Source of the DNA: CALINF01 sp039980455
GTDB taxonomy: Bacteria; Pseudomonadota; Gammaproteobacteria; Pseudomonadales; Halieaceae
Reading direction: 5' to 3'
DNA length: 64,000 nt
Assembly: GCA_039980455.1 (NCBI GenBank)
Contig: JBDXCG010000003.1
Location: forward strand, 992,001 to 1,056,000
Position 1 is the first letter of the stretch. Every line of letters starts with the position of its first letter. The translations under genes were made by a program, and so were the position numbers. Below are positions 59,740 through 64,000 of this stretch, piece by piece. The notes below the pieces were generated by a model, which did not search any database, was not told the DNA's origin, and was given only the letters and a program-made list of their open reading frames with translations.

Positions 59740-60402
59740 TTAAACGCCCTCCTCGATTGGTTTGTGCTTGGCCATCTTGAAGTCGGATTGCTCGACCTGC
59801 TCAGTGTTGAAACTGCGCAGCGCCCAAATAAACAAGCCAATCAGGAAGAAAGCCGAAGGCGGCAGTAGCAACAGGCCATTGGGGTTATACCAGCCACCTT
59901 CTGTGACCAAGGGCAAAATCTCCACACCCATCAACTTACCGGCGCCAAATAGCTCTCGAACAACCGCTACACAAATCAATACCACTGAATAGCCCAGGCC
60001 ATTACCGATACCGTCCATGAAACTCGCCAGAGGCGGGTTTTTCATCGCAAACGCTTCAGCCCGACCCATCACAATACAGTTGGTGATGATCAATCCCACA
60101 AAGACAGAAAGCTGCTTGCTAATGCCGTAAGCCACCGCCTTAAGTACCTGATCAACCACGATCACCAGCGAGGCAATAATGATCATCTGCACGATGATTC
60201 GAATGCTGCCGGGGATATAGTTGCGGATCGCCGAAATCGACAGATTGGAGAATGCTGTCACCAGCGTTAACGCAACACACATGACCAGCGTGACCTGCAA
60301 AGAGGACGTTACCGCCAGCGCACTGCATATTCCGAGAATCTGCAACGCAATTGGATTGTTCTTGAAAATTGGACCGGTGAGGGTCTCCTTCACACTATCC
60401 AT
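59740..60402 (-). CDS. nqrD: Na+-NQR subunit D
   Basis: 220 residues, six membrane helices. Features: FKNNPIALQILGICSALAVTSSLQVTL with a Cys, and GLIITNCIVMGRAEAFAM with a second Cys, the paired ligands of the intramembrane iron centre. Ends one base before the next start; abuts nqrE directly. Confidence 0.97.
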   Translation of the reverse strand: MDSVKETLTGPIFKNNPIALQILGICSALAVTSSLQVTLVMCVALTLVTAFSNLSISAIRNYIPGSIRIIVQMIIIASLVIVVDQVLKAVAYGISKQLSVFVGLIITNCIVMGRAEAFAMKNPPLASFMDGIGNGLGYSVVLICVAVVRELFGAGKLMGVEILPLVTEGGWYNPNGLLLLPPSAFFLIGLFIWALRSFNTEQVEQSDFKMAKHKPIEEGV

Positions 60403-60403
60403 C

Positions 60404-61177
60404 TCAGACGTCCCCCGTCTTCAAATTTTTGAGGAACGGTTCGAAGCCGTTCTCTCCCAGCCAAAATTGCACCAGATTCGTGACTCCGCGAGCCGTAAGC
60501 GTGGCACCAGACAAGCCATCTATCTGCCAGTTCGCGTTAGCGTTAGCCGGATCGACGCTACCCTTAACCAGTGCGATGGTGACATCGTCGCCCTTGTAAA
60601 CCTCTTTGCCAGGCCACAACGCTTTCCAGCGCGGATTATCCACCTCGCCACCTAGACCCGGTGTTTCACCGTGCTCATAGAATCCTAATCCGGCAATGGT
60701 ATTACCATCGGCTTCCAGAGCCATAAAGCCGTAGAGAGTCGACCACAAGCCATAGCCGTGAATAGGAAGAATGATTTTCTCGAGCTCACCGCCCTCACTC
60801 TGCACCAAATACACCACAGCGTAATTTTCTCTGCGTGCAATTTTGGCGATGTCCTGCTCAGAGGTCAGTGCTTCAGACTGACCGGGATCTTTTGCAGCCT
60901 TGCGCTGGTCGTAGCTTGCCGCGTCAACGTCATCGACATACTTTCCAGTGCGCAGATCTACAACGCGCGTGGCGACTTGCGCAAATTGCTCCTCCACGCC
61001 ACGGCTCTCATCCAGCATGCCTGCCGCTTCGAGAATGTTACGCTTTTTATCGAGGCTCTTATTAGCCTCTTGCGCAGGCTTTAAAACCACCGCCGCTGTG
61101 GACACAATGATCGAGCACACAAGGCACAGCGACAGGGCCACTAGAAGAATCTTGTTGATACTATCGTGACTAGACAC
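60404..61177 (-). CDS. nqrC: Na+-NQR subunit C
   Basis: 257 residues. One N-terminal membrane helix and an FMN-binding domain with the flavinylation motif DGLSGATLTARGV (Thr carrying FMN covalently, attached by ApbE) and GLGFYEHGETPGLGGEV. Periplasmic electron carrier. Overlaps nqrB by 8 bases. Confidence 0.97.
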   Translation of the reverse strand: MSSHDSINKILLVALSLCLVCSIIVSTAAVVLKPAQEANKSLDKKRNILEAAGMLDESRGVEEQFAQVATRVVDLRTGKYVDDVDAASYDQRKAAKDPGQSEALTSEQDIAKIARRENYAVVYLVQSEGGELEKIILPIHGYGLWSTLYGFMALEADGNTIAGLGFYEHGETPGLGGEVDNPRWKALWPGKEVYKGDDVTIALVKGSVDPANANANWQIDGLSGATLTARGVTNLVQFWLGENGFEPFLKNLKTGDV

Positions 61178-62366
61178 GGGCGAGCCTCCGCTTGATATTG
61201 GCCTGCACTACAAAATGATCCATTAATGGTGCAAACAGGTTAGCGAACAGAATGGCCAGCATGATGCCTTCCGGAAATGCCGGGTTAACCACGCGGATCA
61301 ACACAGTCATCACGCCGATCAGGATACCGAATGCCCATTTTCCGCCATTCGTCATGGCCGCTGAAACAGGATCAGTCGCCATGAATACCATGCCAAACGC
61401 AAAACCGCCTGTAACCAGATGCCAGTACCAGGGCATGGCAAACGCCAGATTGGACTCAGACCCGACTACGTTCAGCAGGCTTGAGAACAACATCATTCCC
61501 AAAAATACGCCCATCATAATGCGCCAAGAGGCGATGCGCGTGAGTAGTAAGATCACCATGCCAATCATGATGGCCACGGTCGATGTTTCGCCGATTGAGC
61601 CGGGAACTGATCCGATAAATGCCTGCATCCAAGTGAACTGCGCCTGCAAGCCTTCCATACCCTCGGCAGCAACCACCGACAGTGCCGTGGCGCCGGTGTA
61701 ACCATCTACTGCAGTCCAAACCGCATCACCGGATAACTGCGCCGGGTAGGCAAAATACAGAAACGCACGACCGGTAAGCGCGGGATTAAGGAAATTCTTG
61801 CCCGTGCCACCAAACACTTCCTTGCCGATCACGATACCAAAACTGATGCCCATCGCTGCTTGCCACAGTGGCAGATCCGGAGGGCAGATCAACGCAAAGA
61901 GAATTGAGGTGACAAAGAATCCCTCATTGATCTCATGGCCACGCTTCATGGCAAATAACACTTCCCAGAATCCGCCAACAATAAAGGTCACCGCGTAGAT
62001 TGGCAGGAAGTAGACTGCGCCAAACCAGAAGCAATCCCAGATGCTGGTCGCATCGTAGCCGCCAAAGGTTTCAATAAGTGAACCCCGCCAGCCTTCTACC
62101 GCGCCACCGCTTGCAGCCAGAATGTCGTTGGCTTGAAAACCGAGGTTATACATACCGTAAAACATCGCCGGAAACGCGGCGAACCAAACAGTGATCATGA
62201 CTCGCTTCAGGTCAATACCATCACGCACATGAGCGGTCGAGTGAGTCACATGCGAGGGCGAATAGAAGATCGTGTCTACCGCCTCAAACAACGCATACCA
62301 TTTCTGGAAGCGCCCACCTTCGTGGAAATGATGCTCGACTCCGTCGAGGAGCTTTCTCAATGCCAC
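61170..62366 (-). CDS. nqrB: Na+-NQR subunit B
   Basis: 398 residues, about ten membrane helices. FMN attachment motif DGYTGATALS is visible, and riboflavin/quinone-site segments (GKNFLNPALTGRAFLYFAYP, FMATDPVSAAMTNGGKW) are conserved. It carries covalent FMN and the Na+ translocation path. The start is 4 bases from the nqrA stop. Confidence 0.97.
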   Translation of the reverse strand: MALRKLLDGVEHHFHEGGRFQKWYALFEAVDTIFYSPSHVTHSTAHVRDGIDLKRVMITVWFAAFPAMFYGMYNLGFQANDILAASGGAVEGWRGSLIETFGGYDATSIWDCFWFGAVYFLPIYAVTFIVGGFWEVLFAMKRGHEINEGFFVTSILFALICPPDLPLWQAAMGISFGIVIGKEVFGGTGKNFLNPALTGRAFLYFAYPAQLSGDAVWTAVDGYTGATALSVVAAEGMEGLQAQFTWMQAFIGSVPGSIGETSTVAIMIGMVILLLTRIASWRIMMGVFLGMMLFSSLLNVVGSESNLAFAMPWYWHLVTGGFAFGMVFMATDPVSAAMTNGGKWAFGILIGVMTVLIRVVNPAFPEGIMLAILFANLFAPLMDHFVVQANIKRRLARV

Positions 62367-62369
62367 GCC

Positions 62370-63713
62370 TTAACCCTCCTTTTCTATGCGTGTGAGGTTG
62401 TCCCGCAAAATCGGGCCATACTCATACTTTCCCGGGCACACGTACGTGCACAGGGCAAGGTCTTCTTCTTCGAGTTCAAGGCAGCCCAAAGACTGCGCCA
62501 TCTCAGTGTCGCCAACGATAAGGGAACGCAGTAACTGAGTGGGTAGGATATCCAGTGGCATGATGGTCTCGTATGAACCTACGGGCACCATCGCCCTCTC
62601 GCTACCATTGGTGGTGGTGGTCATCGCCAACGGTTTGGTACCAAAAAAGCTGGTGAGGTAGATGCCCATGTTCGAATGCTTCTTAGCGCCGGGAGAGAGC
62701 CATCCCATAAACTCGCGCTCCCTGCCCTCTAGCAGAACAGACACCTGATTGTGATAGCGCCCCAGATAGCTGGTCGCCGCGTGCACTTGGCGTCCACCCA
62801 ACACAGAACCCGAAACGACTCTGTTGTCGCCGTCTTTCAGCTGCCCGGCGCAAAGCGCTTGCAGGTCTGCGCCCAGGCGCGTGCGCAAAACACGGGGCTT
62901 TTCTACCTGTGGGCCTGCCAGTGCAATGACGCGCTCGGTGTACAACTTACCGTTGAGAAACAGATGGCCGATGGCAATCGTATCCTGATAGCCAATCTGC
63001 CAGACGGGTTTGGAAGCACTGCAACCTTCCAGATAATGAATGTGCGTACCGGGCAGGCCCGCAGGGTGCGGACCGGCAAACTCGCTGAGCTGAATATTAG
63101 CGCCCGACGCTACGGGCACGTTGCTTCCCGCTGCCGCACAAACGTGAACTTTTCCTGCTGTGAGCTTGGACAGTATGGTCTGACCCAGCTTGAACGCGTC
63201 GGCCTGTTCACTCAAGACTAATGTGGGGTCTGGTGCCAATGGGTGTGAGTCCATGGCGGTAACGAAAATGGCCGCTGCCTCGCTATCTACTGCGGGCACT
63301 TTGCTGAAGGGTCGCGTGCGCAAGGCTACCCACTGACCACTGTCTATTAATTGCTTGCGAATCGTCGCGGCGTCTAGCCCCTCGATCGCAGCCGCATCGT
63401 AGGCGGGAAACTCTACTGCGTCGTCGCCGTCTATCTCGATAACCACCGACTGCAACACTCGCTTGGCGCCGCGGTTGATCGCAGACACAGTACCCGCTGC
63501 AGGGGCTGTAAAGAGTACGCCAGGGTTCTTTTTGTCAGAAAAGAGCAATTGGCCAAGCTTAACGCGGTCGCCTTCGCGTACTTCCATCGTTGGCTTCATG
63601 CCAACATAGTCAAAGCCAACCAATGCCGCAGCACGTGCCGCCGGTGCATCTTCGATAGACTGCTGGGGCGCGCCCTGGATTGGAATATCCATGCCCCGCT
63701 TGATTTTGATCAT
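62370..63713 (-). CDS. nqrA: Na+-NQR subunit A
   Basis: 447 residues. Begins MIKIKRGMDIPIQGAP, with the family segments GMKPTMEVREGDRVKLGQLLFSDKKNPGV and FTAPAAGTVSAINRGAKR, and GRYHNQVSVL in the second half. Cytoplasmic-side, quinone-related subunit. First gene of the operon; upstream promoter at 63867. Confidence 0.97.
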   Translation of the reverse strand: MIKIKRGMDIPIQGAPQQSIEDAPAARAAALVGFDYVGMKPTMEVREGDRVKLGQLLFSDKKNPGVLFTAPAAGTVSAINRGAKRVLQSVVIEIDGDDAVEFPAYDAAAIEGLDAATIRKQLIDSGQWVALRTRPFSKVPAVDSEAAAIFVTAMDSHPLAPDPTLVLSEQADAFKLGQTILSKLTAGKVHVCAAAGSNVPVASGANIQLSEFAGPHPAGLPGTHIHYLEGCSASKPVWQIGYQDTIAIGHLFLNGKLYTERVIALAGPQVEKPRVLRTRLGADLQALCAGQLKDGDNRVVSGSVLGGRQVHAATSYLGRYHNQVSVLLEGREREFMGWLSPGAKKHSNMGIYLTSFFGTKPLAMTTTTNGSERAMVPVGSYETIMPLDILPTQLLRSLIVGDTEMAQSLGCLELEEEDLALCTYVCPGKYEYGPILRDNLTRIEKEG

Positions 63714-64000
63714 ACGATCTGCCTACGCCTTAAACAAAGTAAGTGAGCCCTCGGGAGCGCTAGATGCCAGCCTGTAGCATGACTGACATGCGGCTCGTTA
63801 GCAAAAAACCTCACCGACGAACCCTCGAGCGGAAACACCGCCAGCCCCCGACTTAAAACCGCGCGCATTATAGCGGAATGCCGCCGGTGGATGCCACTCC
63901 CAGCAGACAACAATTAGTTGATTTTGAACAACTTTTGAGCGGGCCATTACCACAGGACCCACTCAAGCAGCCTCTACCTACCTTGGGTAGACGGCGTACT
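63714..64000. other. nqr upstream region and leader
   Basis: 287 bases between nqrA and the window end. Contains the TATAAT promoter, a roughly 145-base untranslated leader and two upstream dyads. The open frame crossing it (to 63913) starts upstream of the promoter -10 and is not protein-like. No tRNA or other RNA gene is recognised. Confidence 0.5.
63867..63896 (-). promoter_or_regulatory. Probable promoter of the nqr operon
   Basis: Minus strand: consensus -10 TATAAT (63867-63872), an 18-base spacer, and a weak -35 TGGCAT (63891-63896). It lies 153 bases before the nqrA start, giving a long leader. Just upstream are dyads CAAC-AATTA-GTTG (63908-63920) and TCTACC/GGTAGA (63973-63991) that may bind regulators. 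Confidence 0.6.

Noticed and set aside
63710..63913. Minus-strand frame before nqrA
   Set aside because: Starts upstream of the predicted -10 of the nqr promoter and has no ribosome site or family features.
1..64000. CRISPR arrays, insertion sequences, prophage or defence island
   Set aside because: No regularly spaced repeats, transposase, integrase or known defence genes could be read; nearly all space is filled by conserved chromosomal genes.

Overview
This 64 kb chromosomal window comes from an aerobic, probably marine gammaproteobacterium. The evidence is a complete Na+-translocating NADH:quinone reductase operon with its accessory genes (apbE, nqrM), a TusBCD-TusE sulfur relay locus beside a YccA-type protein, exosortase H, a photolyase/LitR-like light-response cluster, and a comEC-exbBD-msbA-lpxK-kdsB-murB order like that of Pseudomonas and relatives. 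A cellvibrionad/Halieaceae-type lineage would fit, but the sequence alone does not fix the genus. Base composition looks even, and I see no prophage, transposase, integrase or CRISPR array.

Layout. 1-1556: the 5' part of an AspT/YidE-type antiporter (minus strand, cut by the window edge). 1.6-7.6 kb: a three-gene tripartite efflux operon (outer membrane lipoprotein, adaptor, RND pump). 7.9-12.5 kb: a minus-strand set of K+-channel-like protein, patatin lipoprotein, OprD-type porin and AraC regulator. 12.8-17.8 kb: separate plus-strand envelope genes (repeat protein with a FIMAH-like tail, DUF2141/barrel protein, YccA protein behind a heat-shock-type promoter) around a minus-strand sterol-desaturase-type enzyme. 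17.8-20.8 kb: tusDCB, tusE, trmA, phhB. 20.8-24.7 kb: an unrecognised duplicated-module protein paired with a dimeric dUTPase, a two-RCK membrane protein, a DUF2490 protein and tRNA-Leu. 24.8-31.4 kb: AsmA-like protein, NSS transporter, a small LEA lipoprotein, and exosortase H with its associated membrane protein. 31.4-37.4 kb: a regulatory and photoreactivation cluster containing a MerR/LitR-like regulator, an overlapping 54-residue Cys-rich gene, a divergent sigma-70 factor, a TIGR01777 epimerase, and sirtuin-phrB. 37.5-41.1 kb: a TonB-C-like protein and a Ser/Thr kinase. 41.3-52.6 kb: tRNA-Cys, tRNA-Gly, pgsA, uvrC, murB, a tyrosine phosphatase, kdsB, lpxK, msbA, exbD, exbB and comEC, mostly overlapping by a few bases. 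52.8-64 kb: DUF2062 protein, lolCDE, nqrM, apbE and nqrABCDEF with their upstream region.

How the genes work together. Much of the window builds or maintains the envelope: LPS precursor synthesis and export (kdsB, lpxK, msbA), peptidoglycan (murB), phospholipid (pgsA), lipoprotein release (lolCDE), exosortase sorting and efflux. A second theme is Na+-based bioenergetics: Na+-NQR pumps Na+ and the NSS transporter would use the gradient. A third is light and DNA damage: phrB, uvrC, a LitR-like regulator and an adjacent sigma factor.

The least explained items are the Cys-rich mini-gene overlapping the LitR-like regulator with an ideal Shine-Dalgarno, the clustered GACAA half-sites in the regulator/sigma intergenic region, a textbook intrinsic terminator embedded in the 5' coding part of apbE, the duplicated-module protein next to dUTPase, and a near-consensus sigma-32 promoter before the YccA gene. 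I found no defence island or clearly new multi-gene machine.
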